DNA of 33,223 nt from Erwinia oleae (lineage in GTDB: Bacteria; Pseudomonadota; Gammaproteobacteria; Enterobacterales; Enterobacteriaceae): NCBI RefSeq assembly GCF_000770305.1, contig NZ_JNVB01000049.1, positions 1 to 33,223 of the forward strand, in the 5' to 3' direction. The notes under the pieces were generated by a model. That model saw nothing but the letters and a program-made list of their open reading frames with translations, made no database searches and was not told where the DNA came from. The position numbers were made by a program, and so were the translations under genes. The first letter of the stretch is position 1. Each line of letters opens with the position of its first letter. Shown in pieces: positions 7,882-17,640 of this stretch.

Positions 7882-7917
7882 CGGAGCGATCCACCATAGT
7901 GTGCCGGTAACGACGTT

Positions 7918-9180
7918 TCACTGCCAGATTCCTTTGGTATCGACCCGCCAGGACGATGATACGTACGCCATATCAAGCTGCCTGAAAACGCTGTGATCGA
8001 CCAGCAAAACATGCACATCGGCCCGCGCCAGCGCCGCGTCGGGCGACACCAGTTCAGCTTTATTCGTTAACGACGGTGGAAGGCGCGTGATATGCGGCTC
8101 CACCACCAGCGTGGCGCCAGGGTGCCAGTCAGCAATCATCGTTGCGACGTCCATTGCCGGGCTTTCACGCAGGTCATCGATATTCGGTTTGAACGCCAGA
8201 CCGAAGCAGGCGATAGTCAGCTCGCTGGCGCGCTTGTCGCTGGCTGCCAGACACTCTGCCACGGTTTTTTTCACCTGCTCAAGCACCCAGTGTGGTTTGG
8301 CGTCATTGACTTCGCGGGCCGTGCGAATCAACCTGGCCTGAATCGGATTCTGCGCCACAATGAACCACGGATCGACGGCGATGCAGTGACCGCCAACGCC
8401 AGGCCCCGGTTGCAAAATGTTGACGCGCGGATGGCGGTTCGCCAGGCGGATCAGCTCCCACACGTTGATGCCCTGATCGGCGCAGATAAGCGACAGTTCA
8501 TTGGCGAAGGCAATATTCACATCGCGAAAGCTGTTTTCCGTCAGCTTACACATCTCTGCCGTACGCGCGTTTGTCACCACGCATTCGCCTTTAAGGAAAA
8601 TCGTGTACAGGTCGCACGCCAGCCGGGAAGCGGTTGGCGTCATTCCGCCAATCACGCGATCGTTTTTAATCAGTTCGACCATAACGTTCCCCGGCAACAC
8701 ACGCTCCGGGCAGTACGCGATATGAATATCGGCGTTATCGCCCGCCTGCTGCGGAAAGGTCAGATCCGGACGCGCTGCCGCCAGCCATTCGGCCATTTGC
8801 TCGGTGGCGCCTACCGGCGACGTGGATTCGAGGATCACCAGATTTCCGCTTGCCAGCACGGGCGCAATGGACTCCGCAGCGGCCTTCACAAAACGCATGT
8901 CCGGCTGATGATCGCCTTTGAACGGTGTAGGAACGGCGATCAAAAAGGCATCCGCCGCCATCGGGCGCGTTGCCGCATGCAGGAAACCCTGCCCGACTGC
9001 GGCTTTCACTACCCGATCGAGATCAGGCTCAACGATGTGGATTTCACCACGGTTAATGGTTTCCACCGCGTGCGTATTAATATCAATGCCGATAACGCGC
9101 GTTCGCCGTGAAGCAAAAGCCGCTGCGGTCGGCAGGCCGATGTACCCCAGCCCGATAACAGAGATGGTATTGAAATTCAT
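7918..9180 (-). CDS. wecC: UDP-N-acetyl-D-mannosamine dehydrogenase WecC
   Basis: It oxidises UDP-ManNAc to UDP-ManNAcA with two NAD+, providing the donor for WecG. The 420-aa protein has an N-terminal Rossmann motif GLGYIG at 10-15, a substrate-domain NEL block near 227-229, and the catalytic Cys266 in [15 protein letters not shown]. The length is that of the E. coli protein. The start overlaps the wecB stop by 4 bp (ATGA, 9177-9180). Downstream it connects directly to wecD, the point where rffGH would be expected. Confidence 0.97.
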   Translation of the reverse strand: MNFNTISVIGLGYIGLPTAAAFASRRTRVIGIDINTHAVETINRGEIHIVEPDLDRVVKAAVGQGFLHAATRPMAADAFLIAVPTPFKGDHQPDMRFVKAAAESIAPVLASGNLVILESTSPVGATEQMAEWLAAARPDLTFPQQAGDNADIHIAYCPERVLPGNVMVELIKNDRVIGGMTPTASRLACDLYTIFLKGECVVTNARTAEMCKLTENSFRDVNIAFANELSLICADQGINVWELIRLANRHPRVNILQPGPGVGGHCIAVDPWFIVAQNPIQARLIRTAREVNDAKPHWVLEQVKKTVAECLAASDKRASELTIACFGLAFKPNIDDLRESPAMDVATMIADWHPGATLVVEPHITRLPPSLTNKAELVSPDAALARADVHVLLVDHSVFRQLDMAYVSSSWRVDTKGIWQ

Positions 9181-10307
9181 AAACTAACCCGATTATTTTT
9201 TAGCGCCTGCACGATACGCTGGCAGGCATGGCCGTCTCCATAAGGGTTGTGGGCACGGCTCATTGATTGATACGCCTCTTCATCCGTAAGCAGGCGGGTA
9301 ACTTCGCTGACGATTTTCCCGACGTCCGTACCCACCAGGCGTACCGTCCCGGCCTCAACCGCTTCGGGACGCTCGGTGGTATCGCGCATGACCAGCACCG
9401 GTTTGCCCAGCGACGGCGCCTCTTCCTGAATACCGCCGGAATCAGTGAGGATCAGCCACGAACGCACCATCAGCCAGACAAACGGCAGGTACTCCTGCGG
9501 CTCGATCAAAAAGATATTGTCGATATCGCGCAGGATGCGATTCACCGGTTCGCTAACGTTAGGATTCAGATGAACCGGATAGACGATTTGCGCATCGGGA
9601 TGGCGACGCGCAATTTCCGCCAGCGCGCTGCAAATCCGTTCAAAACCCCCTCCAAAGCTTTCGCGTCGATGACCGGTTACCAGGATCAGCTTTTTATCGT
9701 CATCAAGAAAAGGATAATGGTGGGACAGGCTGGTGCGAAGGCTTTCATCATTCAACACGCGGTCGCGTACCCAGAACAGGGCGTCAATCACCGTATTGCC
9801 GGTCACGAACATCCGGTCGCTGCGGAGGTTTTCACGCAGCAAATTGTCCCTGGCGGCTTCCGTTGGCGTGAAGTGCCAGGTCGCCAGCCTGCCGGTCAGC
9901 GTGCGGTTAGCTTCTTCCGGCCAGGGTGATAGCAGATCGCCGGTGCGTAACCCGGCCTCAACGTGCCCGACCGGAATGCGATGGTAAAATGCCGCGAGGC
10001 TGGCGGCAAAGGTGGTAGTGGTATCGCCATGCACCAGCACCACATCAGGCGCGAAGTCAGCAAAGACCGTTTTCAACCCTTCCAGAATACGGCTGGTAAT
10101 CTCAGTCAGGCCCTGGCCTGGCCGCATAATGTTGAGATCGTAATCCGGTACGACCGCAAACAGCTGTAAAACCTGATCGAGCATCTCGCGGTGCTGCGCG
10201 GTGACGCACAGACGCGTCTCTATCTCGCTATCCTGTGCGAGTGCATGAACCAGCGGAGCCATTTTTATCGCCTCCGGGCGCGTGCCAAAAACAGTTAATA
10301 CTTTCAC
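9177..10307 (-). CDS. wecB: UDP-N-acetylglucosamine 2-epimerase (non-hydrolysing) WecB
   Basis: It interconverts UDP-GlcNAc and UDP-ManNAc, the first step towards UDP-ManNAcA. I chose the GTG at 10307 ([20 protein letters not shown]), which gives 376 aa as in E. coli. GAGAG lies a few bases upstream, and a longer ATG-started frame would run back into wzzE. Family motifs are GTRPE at 8-12, [31 protein letters not shown] and [13 protein letters not shown]. It starts 23 bp after the wzzE stop and overlaps wecC by 4 bp. Confidence 0.96.
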   Translation of the reverse strand: MKVLTVFGTRPEAIKMAPLVHALAQDSEIETRLCVTAQHREMLDQVLQLFAVVPDYDLNIMRPGQGLTEITSRILEGLKTVFADFAPDVVLVHGDTTTTFAASLAAFYHRIPVGHVEAGLRTGDLLSPWPEEANRTLTGRLATWHFTPTEAARDNLLRENLRSDRMFVTGNTVIDALFWVRDRVLNDESLRTSLSHHYPFLDDDKKLILVTGHRRESFGGGFERICSALAEIARRHPDAQIVYPVHLNPNVSEPVNRILRDIDNIFLIEPQEYLPFVWLMVRSWLILTDSGGIQEEAPSLGKPVLVMRDTTERPEAVEAGTVRLVGTDVGKIVSEVTRLLTDEEAYQSMSRAHNPYGDGHACQRIVQALKNNRVSL

Positions 10308-10330
10308 TGTTGCTCTCTTTCGTTCATCTG

Positions 10331-11386
10331 TTAAACCGCCGGATAACCGTCTGGCGTCCGTTTTACAGGACGGCGAACCAGCGCAACGCCTGCGCCAACC
10401 AGCGCGCCAACCGTGCCCCACATAAACATCAGGAAAAGACGGCGCGGGCTGTCGCGCTTCACCGGCTCTTCCGGTGTACGCAGGAAACGATAGGTGTTAA
10501 AAGTCTTGACCAGGACCGGCCCGACGTTGAGCGTGCCCAGCATTGCCCTGTTCTGATCATAGTCCAGATCAAAGCCAGGCCCGCTGGTCTGAAGGCTTTC
10601 CAGCCGCGCCTGAAGCAATGGGCGGCCTAATAAAAAAAGTTCGGAGTCGGGAAGCTGCTGCGATGGCGTATCCGTTTTCGCCTGCTCCAGCCCCTGCTGC
10701 TGAGCAATTTTCAACGCCTGCTGCACGCTGTTGAGCTGGCGATCGTAGATGGCCTTCGCCACCGCTTCCTGCCTCTTAACCTGCGCTTTTAACTGAATAG
10801 TGCGCGCAGCCCAGGCACCGGTCAGTTCTTCGTTAAGATGCGTGGCGGCTCGCTCATTGGCAAACGTCACGTACTGTCGCAGCAGCGTATTGGCATCCTT
10901 CGCCGTTTCCGCCACCAGTCTGACGCTGTCGCTTTGATTTTTTGCGGGGTCGGCGGGCTGAAATTGAATATCGCTGGTCAGCTTGTCCAGCAGCACCGCG
11001 TCTTCGCTGGCGTTACCGCGTTGACGCTGCTTGTAATAGTCCGACTTCAGCCAGAACTCGCGACGCGTGTCATAAGCCGAGAGTTGCATAACGAACTCCT
11101 GATAGGCTTCATCCATTATTGAAGGTGGCGTAACGGTTAACGTGCTGGCGCGAGAATCCAGATTATTGAGGAACTGCTGCTGTGAATAATAGCCGCCGAG
11201 CAAATTGACCGTAGGACGATCGGTAACGGCGGTGGCGCTCCATTGAGGCGTGATCAGGAAGGTGGCGGCAAAAGTCAGCAGTGCAAACGCCAGGGCGCCG
11301 CCTGCAATCCAGATTTTGCCTCGCCACAGCGCGTTAAAAAGACCGCGGAGATCCAGTTCGTTATCAATAACCTCAGGAGGCGTCAT
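10331..11386 (-). CDS. wzzE: ECA chain-length regulator WzzE
   Basis: A polysaccharide co-polymerase in the inner membrane that sets ECA modal chain length together with WzyE. The 351-aa protein has the Wzz layout: cytoplasmic N-terminus, first membrane helix about 26-48, a long helical periplasmic domain, and a second helix about 317-336 preceded by the proline-containing [14 protein letters not shown] segment. E. coli WzzE is about 348 aa. Its C-terminal extension after the helix (RTPDGYPAV) differs from E. coli. It lies 32 bp after wecA. Confidence 0.95.
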   Translation of the reverse strand: MTPPEVIDNELDLRGLFNALWRGKIWIAGGALAFALLTFAATFLITPQWSATAVTDRPTVNLLGGYYSQQQFLNNLDSRASTLTVTPPSIMDEAYQEFVMQLSAYDTRREFWLKSDYYKQRQRGNASEDAVLLDKLTSDIQFQPADPAKNQSDSVRLVAETAKDANTLLRQYVTFANERAATHLNEELTGAWAARTIQLKAQVKRQEAVAKAIYDRQLNSVQQALKIAQQQGLEQAKTDTPSQQLPDSELFLLGRPLLQARLESLQTSGPGFDLDYDQNRAMLGTLNVGPVLVKTFNTYRFLRTPEEPVKRDSPRRLFLMFMWGTVGALVGAGVALVRRPVKRTPDGYPAV

Positions 11387-11418
11387 ACATAATCATCCTT
11401 TTTATCGGGCGTCAGACA

Positions 11419-12516
11419 TCAGTCAGTAGAGGAATCACTCGCGCTGCGACGCATACGACGCTTAAGCCTTTTAATATAACGCGCCACGCGCCACGCTCGC
11501 TTAATACAGTAGCCATAGAGCATAAAGGCCAATAAAAACAGCACCAGCATCATCCATTCAGGAATAAAACTGAGGTATTCCCCCAGCACGCCAACCGCAG
11601 CCAGCAACGCAGCGGCGGCGGTGATCAAGACAAATGCCTGCCGCGACGTAAAGCCAGCCCGCATGATCAGATGGTGGATATGCTGGCGGTCTGCCGAAAA
11701 AGGACTCATCCCCTTACTCAGGCGGCGATACATTATTGCCACCATATCCATCAACGGAATGGCAATGAGCCATAACGCGGTCACCGGCGTGATCGGATGA
11801 TTTTTCCCCTGCGTCGCTTCAAGCAGGATCCAGATGATAGTGAAACCGATTAGCGTGCTGCCCGCATCGCCCATAAATACTTTATAGCGGCGGCCAAAGA
11901 CACCCATATTGAGCAGGATGTAAGGCACGATCGCCGCAATCATCGCAAAGCACCAGACGGCCAGGCTTTGCTGTCCGTCGAACAGGAGGATGATGCCCAT
12001 AGCGAGGAAGGTCACGCATGAAAGGCCACCCAGCAGACCATCAATGCCATCAACCATGTTAAAAGCGTTGATGGCAGCCCAAACCGCAAACAGCGTTAGC
12101 ACATAGCCGAATGGGCCGACCACCAACTCCCACGGGCCAAAAATGTAGCCAAGACTGAGCAGATAAAGATTCGCTGCGAACATCATCACAATTGCCACGC
12201 CAGCCTGAACGGAGGCACGTAGCTTCACGCTGATATCAAATCGATCGTCCAACGCCCCAATAAATACCAGGGCGGCGGCACAGCCGATGTAAAGAAGCGC
12301 ATGAGGGATGTAGTAATTTGTGAAAGTAAAAGTAAAGCAGATACCGGCAAAAACTGAGATACCACCAACGAGGGGAATCACTCCTTGATGACGTTTGCGA
12401 TAATTGGGTTTATCCACTAATCCTATTTTCTTCGCTGCTTTTCTGGCAAAAAAGAGAAAAACCAATGAAAAGATGAAGATAAACGCAAGTTCCGTACTCA
12501 AATTGAGTAAATTCAC
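11419..12516 (-). CDS. wecA: Undecaprenyl-phosphate GlcNAc-1-phosphate transferase WecA
   Basis: It starts ECA synthesis, and in many species O-antigen synthesis, by transferring GlcNAc-1-P from UDP-GlcNAc to undecaprenyl phosphate. The 365-aa multi-pass protein has the MraY/WecA motifs: DD at 90-91, NAFNMVDGIDGL at 150-161 with conserved Asp156 and Asp159, and the HIHH loop (QHIHHLIMRAG) near the C-terminal third. The tail is strongly basic. The start codon is GTG, as I recall for E. coli rfe. It is the first gene of the ECA operon. Confidence 0.97.
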   Translation of the reverse strand: MNLLNLSTELAFIFIFSLVFLFFARKAAKKIGLVDKPNYRKRHQGVIPLVGGISVFAGICFTFTFTNYYIPHALLYIGCAAALVFIGALDDRFDISVKLRASVQAGVAIVMMFAANLYLLSLGYIFGPWELVVGPFGYVLTLFAVWAAINAFNMVDGIDGLLGGLSCVTFLAMGIILLFDGQQSLAVWCFAMIAAIVPYILLNMGVFGRRYKVFMGDAGSTLIGFTIIWILLEATQGKNHPITPVTALWLIAIPLMDMVAIMYRRLSKGMSPFSADRQHIHHLIMRAGFTSRQAFVLITAAAALLAAVGVLGEYLSFIPEWMMLVLFLLAFMLYGYCIKRAWRVARYIKRLKRRMRRSASDSSTD

Positions 12517-12543
12517 ATTAACCAGCTCTCTGCTATGAACTTA

Positions 12544-12572
12544 ACTATAGAGGGCGTACATTGTGCCAAATA
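12544..12572 (-). promoter_or_regulatory. Possible wecA promoter
   Basis: A good -10 (TATAGT, plus-strand 12544-12549) lies 27 bp before the wecA GTG. The best -35 at 17-bp spacing (TATTTG) is poor, while TTGGCA is better but only 14 bp away. The position between the rho terminator and wecA supports a promoter here; the exact boxes are uncertain. Confidence 0.35.
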
Positions 12573-12690
12573 CGTCGTTAAGATTCTGAATTTTTTTGAG
12601 CAAATTGAACGATCTGGATCAGAAATGCCTGTTCCGCCCACGCGACACGTTTGCCTGATTTATCGTATTAGTGAAATATCGTATAACTCA

Positions 12691-12722
12691 AAAATGAAAA
12701 ACGCCACGTTTATACGTGGCGT
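12691..12722 (-). terminator. Intrinsic terminator of rho
   Basis: On the minus strand, 60 bp beyond the rho stop, a perfect 9-bp stem ACGCCACGT/ACGTGGCGT with a 4-nt loop is followed by TTTTCATTTTT. It separates rho from the ECA operon. Confidence 0.9.
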
Positions 12723-12783
12723 CAGGCGCGTTTTTCGCCGCTCAGGCCCGCAAATGCAGAGCCTATCCGCGAGCTGATGAGCG

Positions 12784-14043
12784 TTAAGAACGCTTCATCA
12801 TATCAAAAAACTCGTCATTCGTTTTGGTCATGGCTAACTTGTTAATGAGGAACTCCATTGCGTCGATTTCACCCATCGGATGAATGATTTTGCGCAAAAT
12901 CCACATTTTTTGCAGCTCTTCAGAGCTGGTAAGCAGCTCTTCTTTACGCGTACCTGAGCGGTTGTAATCGATGGCAGGGAACACGCGCTTCTCGGCGATT
13001 TTACGTGCCAGATGCAGTTCCATGTTGCCCGTACCTTTAAACTCTTCGTAGATGACCTCATCCATTTTCGAACCGGTGTCGACCAGCGCGGTGGCGATGA
13101 TGGTCAGGCTTCCGCCCTCTTCCACGTTACGCGCGGCACCGAAGAAGCGTTTTGGACGATGCAAAGCGTTAGCATCCACACCACCGGTCAGAACCTTGCC
13201 GGAGGCAGGCACAACGGTGTTGTAGGCACGTGCGAGACGCGTGATGGAGTCCAGCAGAATAATGACGTCTTTTTTGTGTTCAACCAGACGCTTCGCTTTT
13301 TCGATCACCATTTCGGCAACCTGAACGTGACGGGACGCGGGCTCATCAAACGTCGAGGCAATCACTTCACCCTTAACCAGACGCTGCATTTCGGTAACTT
13401 CTTCAGGACGTTCGTCAATCAGCAGCACCATCAGCACGCAGTCTGGATGGTTGTAAGCGATGCTCGTTGCGATGTTTTGCAGCAGCATCGTTTTACCGGC
13501 TTTAGGCGGCGCCACGATCAGGCCGCGCTGGCCACGACCGATTGGCGAAGCCAAATCCAGCACGCGCGCCGTCAGATCTTCGGTAGAACCGTTGCCGCGC
13601 TCCATGCGCAAACGAGAGTTAGCATGCAGCGGCGTTAAGTTTTCAAACAGAATCTTATTACGCGCGTTCTCAGGCTTGTCGTAGTTGACTTCATTAACTT
13701 TCAGCAGGGCAAAATAGCGCTCGCCTTCTTTTGGCGGACGAATTTTACCGGCGATAGTATCGCCTGTGCGAAGGTTAAAACGGCGAATCTGGCTGGGGGA
13801 AACGTAGATATCATCAGGACCGGCGAGGTAGGAGCTGTCTCCGGAACGGAGAAATCCAAATCCATCCTGCAATATTTCTAAAACGCCGTCGCCGAAAATG
13901 TCTTCGCCGCTTTTAGCATGCTGCTTGAGAATGGAGAAAATGATGTCCTGTTTGCGCATACGCGCCAGGTTTTCCAGTCCCATATTTTCGCCGAGTGTAA
14001 TCAGGTCAGAAACCGGCGTATTTTTTAATTCGGTAAGATTCAT
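12784..14043 (-). CDS. rho: Transcription termination factor Rho
   Basis: A hexameric RNA-dependent ATPase/translocase that terminates transcription at C-rich, unstructured RNA. The 419-aa product, identical in length to E. coli Rho, has an N-terminal helical region and OB-fold RNA-binding domain (about 1-130, including DGFGFLRS and [14 protein letters not shown]). It also has Walker A APPKAGKT near 178-185, Walker [17 protein letters not shown] and the Q-loop/R-loop region with [20 protein letters not shown]. It is preceded by a long leader (14044-14398) holding a short rhoL-like ORF. Rho is known to repress its own synthesis by terminating in its leader. Confidence 0.99.
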   Translation of the reverse strand: MNLTELKNTPVSDLITLGENMGLENLARMRKQDIIFSILKQHAKSGEDIFGDGVLEILQDGFGFLRSGDSSYLAGPDDIYVSPSQIRRFNLRTGDTIAGKIRPPKEGERYFALLKVNEVNYDKPENARNKILFENLTPLHANSRLRMERGNGSTEDLTARVLDLASPIGRGQRGLIVAPPKAGKTMLLQNIATSIAYNHPDCVLMVLLIDERPEEVTEMQRLVKGEVIASTFDEPASRHVQVAEMVIEKAKRLVEHKKDVIILLDSITRLARAYNTVVPASGKVLTGGVDANALHRPKRFFGAARNVEEGGSLTIIATALVDTGSKMDEVIYEEFKGTGNMELHLARKIAEKRVFPAIDYNRSGTRKEELLTSSEELQKMWILRKIIHPMGEIDAMEFLINKLAMTKTNDEFFDMMKRS

Positions 14044-14055
14044 AATGGTGGGTTC

Positions 14056-14133
14056 TTAAACTCGGGGTAAATCTCGAAATGTTTGTCGTAAGTGGAATGG
14101 CGAAAAATCCATGCCTGTTAACAGCATTCTCAT
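14056..14133 (-). CDS. rhoL: Putative rho leader peptide (rhoL position), 25 aa
   Basis: An ATG at 14133 with GGGGAG at ideal spacing upstream opens a 25-codon frame, MRMLLTGMDFSPFHLRQTFR followed by DLPRV, ending 12 bp before the rho ATG. E. coli has a leader ORF called rhoL of about 33 codons in the same place. This peptide shares the position, the ribosome site context and the opening MR, but I see little other similarity. It may set ribosome loading or Rho access in the leader rather than make a functional peptide. The symbol rests on position. Confidence 0.5.
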   Translation of the reverse strand: MRMLLTGMDFSPFHLRQTFRDLPRV

Positions 14134-14316
14134 CAGGCTCCCCTCAACGATCGCGTACAGGATAACGAAGATCTTAAATGAGGAGACGGTAAGGACAAGA
14201 TGCTGGAAGTGCTGATGATGCTAACCGTCAGATTGCTGAGTTGCCGTAAGTCGGTCACGTACAATGCTCAACAAGGGGTAATTCTAAGATTCTAACTACA
14301 GGTAAGTGCGTAGTGC

Positions 14317-14350
14317 AGTAGAGGTAAATTAGCATGCTTAATGCTGGTCG
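14317..14350 (-). promoter_or_regulatory. Possible rho promoter
   Basis: On the minus strand TGGACG, a 17-bp spacer and TAATTT occur about 50 bp beyond the trxA stop. That leaves a roughly 270-nt leader before rho, long and C-rich with few G in places, as expected for autogenous Rho control. The box assignment is tentative. Confidence 0.35.
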
Positions 14351-14398
14351 TCCAGCGAAGAGCGAAAAATTCACTCAACGCCGGACGTCGGGTAGCCA

Positions 14399-14731
14399 TT
14401 AACCCAGGTTAGCGTTCAGAAATTCTTTCAGCTGACCTTTAGAAAGCGCACCAACCTTGGTGGCTGCCACTTCGCCGTTCTTAAACAGCAGAAGCGTTGG
14501 GATGCCGCGAATACCGTATTTCGGCGCGGTGCCAGGGTTGTCGTCGATATTCAGTTTCGCCACCGTCAGTTTGCCGTCGTACTCTTCAGCAACTTCATCC
14601 AGTATCGGGGCGATCATTTTACACGGGCCGCACCACTCTGCCCAAAAATCGACCAGCGTCAAACCGTCAGCTTTCAATACGTCGGTTTCGAAGCTGTCAT
14701 CGGTCAGGTGCACAATTTTATCGCTGCTCAT
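14399..14731 (-). CDS. trxA: Thioredoxin 1
   Basis: A cytoplasmic dithiol reductant for ribonucleotide reductase, methionine sulfoxide reductase and PAPS reductase. The 110-aa protein has one thioredoxin fold with active site WCGPC (Cys34, Cys37) and the cis-proline in GIPTL (Pro78). It is one residue longer than E. coli TrxA at the N-terminus (MSSDK instead of MSDK). It is transcribed divergently from rhlB across 117 bp and lies upstream of rho with its own spacing, as in E. coli. Confidence 0.99.
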   Translation of the reverse strand: MSSDKIVHLTDDSFETDVLKADGLTLVDFWAEWCGPCKMIAPILDEVAEEYDGKLTVAKLNIDDNPGTAPKYGIRGIPTLLLFKNGEVAATKVGALSKGQLKEFLNANLG

Positions 14732-14848
14732 GTCTTACTCCAAAAGATTATGCCTGGCTGATTGGCGTAAAATCTGCCAACGTAGGTTGACTTTATTTCA
14801 CCGGATACGCTTTCGTAAAGCAATAGTAAGCTGATATTCTACCACACT

Positions 14849-16141
14849 ATGAGCAAAACACACTTAACCGAACAGAAGTTTTCCGACTTCGCCCTGCACC
14901 CTCAGGTGATTGAAGCCCTTGAAACTAAAGGCTTCCATAACTGCACGCCTATTCAGGCACTCGCATTGCCTTTTACGCTTTCAGGGCGTGATGTTGCGGG
15001 TCAGGCGCAAACCGGTACCGGAAAAACGATGGCGTTTCTGACGTCAACGTTTCATCATCTTCTTTCTCACCCGGCGCCGGAAGGCCGTCAGGTCAATCAG
15101 CCACGCGCGCTGATCCTGGCCCCAACGCGCGAACTGGCCGTGCAGATTCATGCCGATGCCGAACCGCTGGCGGCCTCTACCGGTCTGCGCTGTGGGCTGG
15201 CCTACGGCGGCGATGGCTACGATAAACAGCTCAAGGTGCTGGAAAGCGGCGTCGATATTTTAATCGGCACCACCGGCAGACTGATCGACTACGCCAAGCA
15301 AAACCACGTTAACCTGGGCGCCATTCAGGTCGTCGTACTTGATGAAGCCGATCGCATGTTCGATCTCGGCTTTATTAAAGATATCCGCTGGCTGTTCCGC
15401 CGCATGCCTGCCGCGAACCAGCGCCTGAATATGCTGTTCTCCGCAACCCTCTCTTTCCGCGTGCGCGAGCTGGCATTTGAAAACATGCACAACGCGGAAT
15501 ATGTCGAAGTCGAGCCGGAACAAAAAACCGGTCACCGCATTAAAGAAGAGCTTTTCTATCCGTCTAACGAAGAGAAAATGCGCCTGCTGCAAACGCTGTT
15601 GGAAGAAGAGTGGCCGGATCGCGCCATTATTTTCGCCAATACCAAACACCGCTGTGAAGACATCTGGGGTCACCTGGCCGCCGACGGTCATCGCGTTGGC
15701 CTGTTGACGGGCGACGTCGCGCAGAAGAAGCGTCTGCGCATTCTGGACGACTTCACCAAAGGCGACGTTGATATTCTGGTTGCGACGGATGTCGCCGCAC
15801 GGGGTCTGCATATTCCTGCCGTCACGCACGTTTTTAACTACGATCTGCCGGATGACCGCGAAGATTACGTTCACCGCATCGGCCGCACGGGCCGCGCAGG
15901 CGCCAACGGGCATTCAATCAGTCTGGCCTGCGAAGAGTACGCCCTGAATCTGCCGGCGATTGAAGAGTACATTGGCCACAGCATTCCCGTTAGCCGCTAC
16001 AACAGCGAGGCGCTGATGAACGATCTGCCGCCGCCTAAGCGGTTGACGCGCAGCCGTTCCGGCAATGGCCCGCGTCGCGGCGGCAACAATAATCGTCGCG
16101 GCAGCGCGCCGCGCAACAACAACCGTAAACGGTCAGGTTAA
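14849..16141 (+). CDS. rhlB: DEAD-box RNA helicase RhlB
   Basis: An ATP-dependent RNA helicase that, in E. coli, joins RNase E, PNPase and enolase in the degradosome. The 430-aa protein has the Q motif region, motif I AQTGTGKT at 53-60, PTRELA near 92-97, DEAD at 165-168, SAT, and the C-terminal helicase block with [13 protein letters not shown] and [10 protein letters not shown]. The tail after about residue 395 is rich in Arg, Gly and Asn, as in RhlB; it is somewhat longer than in E. coli (about 421 aa). gppA follows after 7 bp. Confidence 0.98.
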   Translation: MSKTHLTEQKFSDFALHPQVIEALETKGFHNCTPIQALALPFTLSGRDVAGQAQTGTGKTMAFLTSTFHHLLSHPAPEGRQVNQPRALILAPTRELAVQIHADAEPLAASTGLRCGLAYGGDGYDKQLKVLESGVDILIGTTGRLIDYAKQNHVNLGAIQVVVLDEADRMFDLGFIKDIRWLFRRMPAANQRLNMLFSATLSFRVRELAFENMHNAEYVEVEPEQKTGHRIKEELFYPSNEEKMRLLQTLLEEEWPDRAIIFANTKHRCEDIWGHLAADGHRVGLLTGDVAQKKRLRILDDFTKGDVDILVATDVAARGLHIPAVTHVFNYDLPDDREDYVHRIGRTGRAGANGHSISLACEEYALNLPAIEEYIGHSIPVSRYNSEALMNDLPPPKRLTRSRSGNGPRRGGNNNRRGSAPRNNNRKRSG

Positions 16142-16148
16142 GGCGACT

Positions 16149-17633
16149 ATGCTGCGCGCATCATCACTTTATGCTGCGATAGATTTAGGATCGAACAGCT
16201 TTCATATGCTGGTGGTGCGCGAAGTGGCGGGCAATATTCAGACCGTTGCGCGCATTAAACGCAAAGTGCGTCTGGCGGCCGGCCTGAACAGCGACAGCCA
16301 TCTTTCCGATGAAGCAATGGCGCGTGGATGGCACTGCCTGCGGCTGTTCTCCGAACAGCTTCAGGACATTCCGTCCGGCCAGATCCGCGTGGTGGCAACG
16401 GCTACCCTGCGGCTGGCGACCAATGCCGCCGACTTCCTTGATAAAGCGCAGCAGATTCTTGGTTGTCCGGTAAATGTGATTACCGGCGAAGAGGAAGCAC
16501 GCCTGATTTATCAGGGCGTGGCGCATACCACCGGCGGCTCTGATAAGCGCCTGGTGGTGGATATCGGCGGCGGCAGTACTGAACTGGTTACGGGAAGCGG
16601 CGCGCAGACCACTTCCCTGTTCAGTCTTTCCATGGGTTGCGTCACCTGGCTTGAACGCTATTTTGCCGACAGGCATTTGGGTCAGGAAAATTTTGAACAA
16701 GCGGAACAGGCCGCGCGCGCAATGATCCGTCCGGTAGCCGATAAGCTTTGCGAGCACGGCTGGCAGGTGTGCGTCGGCGCCTCTGGTACGGTTCAGGCGC
16801 TTCAGGAAATTATGATGGCGCAGGGAATGGACGAGCGCATCACCCTTGGCAAGCTGCAACAGCTTAAGCAGCGCGCCATTCAGTGCGGCAAGCTGGAAGA
16901 ACTGGAGATTGAAGGGCTGACGCTGGAAAGAGCGCTGGTTTTTCCGAGTGGATTATCGATTCTTATCGCCATATTTACTGAGTTGAACATCCACAGCATG
17001 ACGCTGGCCGGCGGCGCGCTGCGCGAAGGTCTGGTTTACGGCATGCTGCATCTGCCGGTGGATCGCGATATTCGCAGCCGTACGCTACACAACATCCAAC
17101 GCCGCTTTGCGATTGACGTGGAGCAGGCAGAGCGTGTGCGCCAGCTGGCGGAAAGCTTCACGCGTCAGGTCAGCCAGAGCTGGAAGCTGGACGAACGATG
17201 TCGTGAATTACTCGACAGCGCCTGCCTGATCCATGAAATTGGCCTCAGCGTCGATTTCAGACAGGCGCCTCAGCACGCCGCATACCTTATTCGCCATCTC
17301 GATCTTCCTGGTTTTACGCCCGCTCAGAAAAAGCTGCTCGCCACGCTGCTGCAAAATCAGATAAACGGTATCGATCTGGCGTTGCTGGCGCAGCAAAACG
17401 CCGTGCCGCCGCGCATGGCTGAACGCCTTTGCCGTCTGCTGCGTCTGGCGATTATCTTTTCCAGCCGCCGCCGCGACGATACGCTGCCCGCGGTCAGGCT
17501 GCATGCCGACGACGACACGCTGAGCATCACCCTGCCTGCTGACTGGATGGAAGCGCATCCCCTGCGTGCAGAATTGCTTGAGCAGGAGTGCCACTGGCAG
17601 AGTTACGTGCACTGGCCGCTGGTGATTTTATAG
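16149..17633 (+). CDS. gppA: Guanosine-5'-triphosphate,3'-diphosphate pyrophosphatase GppA
   Basis: It hydrolyses pppGpp to ppGpp and has exopolyphosphatase activity; it belongs to the Ppx/GppA family of the actin-like ATPase fold. The start is the ATG at 16149 ([20 protein letters not shown]), giving 494 aa as in E. coli. The earlier frame start lies inside rhlB. Motifs: [11 protein letters not shown] (phosphate 1 loop), [23 protein letters not shown] (phosphate 2 loop) and GASGTVQAL. The C-terminal third matches the HD-like domain (HEIGLSVDF). It is cotranscribed with rhlB and converges with rep, with only 7 bp between stops and no evident terminator. Confidence 0.97.
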   Translation: MLRASSLYAAIDLGSNSFHMLVVREVAGNIQTVARIKRKVRLAAGLNSDSHLSDEAMARGWHCLRLFSEQLQDIPSGQIRVVATATLRLATNAADFLDKAQQILGCPVNVITGEEEARLIYQGVAHTTGGSDKRLVVDIGGGSTELVTGSGAQTTSLFSLSMGCVTWLERYFADRHLGQENFEQAEQAARAMIRPVADKLCEHGWQVCVGASGTVQALQEIMMAQGMDERITLGKLQQLKQRAIQCGKLEELEIEGLTLERALVFPSGLSILIAIFTELNIHSMTLAGGALREGLVYGMLHLPVDRDIRSRTLHNIQRRFAIDVEQAERVRQLAESFTRQVSQSWKLDERCRELLDSACLIHEIGLSVDFRQAPQHAAYLIRHLDLPGFTPAQKKLLATLLQNQINGIDLALLAQQNAVPPRMAERLCRLLRLAIIFSSRRRDDTLPAVRLHADDDTLSITLPADWMEAHPLRAELLEQECHWQSYVHWPLVIL

Positions 17634-17640
17634 GTAAACC

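Noticed and set aside
8092-9111. 339-codon plus-strand frame
   Set aside because: It is an antisense shadow of wecC; the composition (many His/Arg/Gln) is that of a reversed GC-rich gene.
12535-12777. 80-codon plus-strand frame between wecA and rho
   Set aside because: It spans the wecA promoter region and the rho terminator and shows no family resemblance or good ribosome site.
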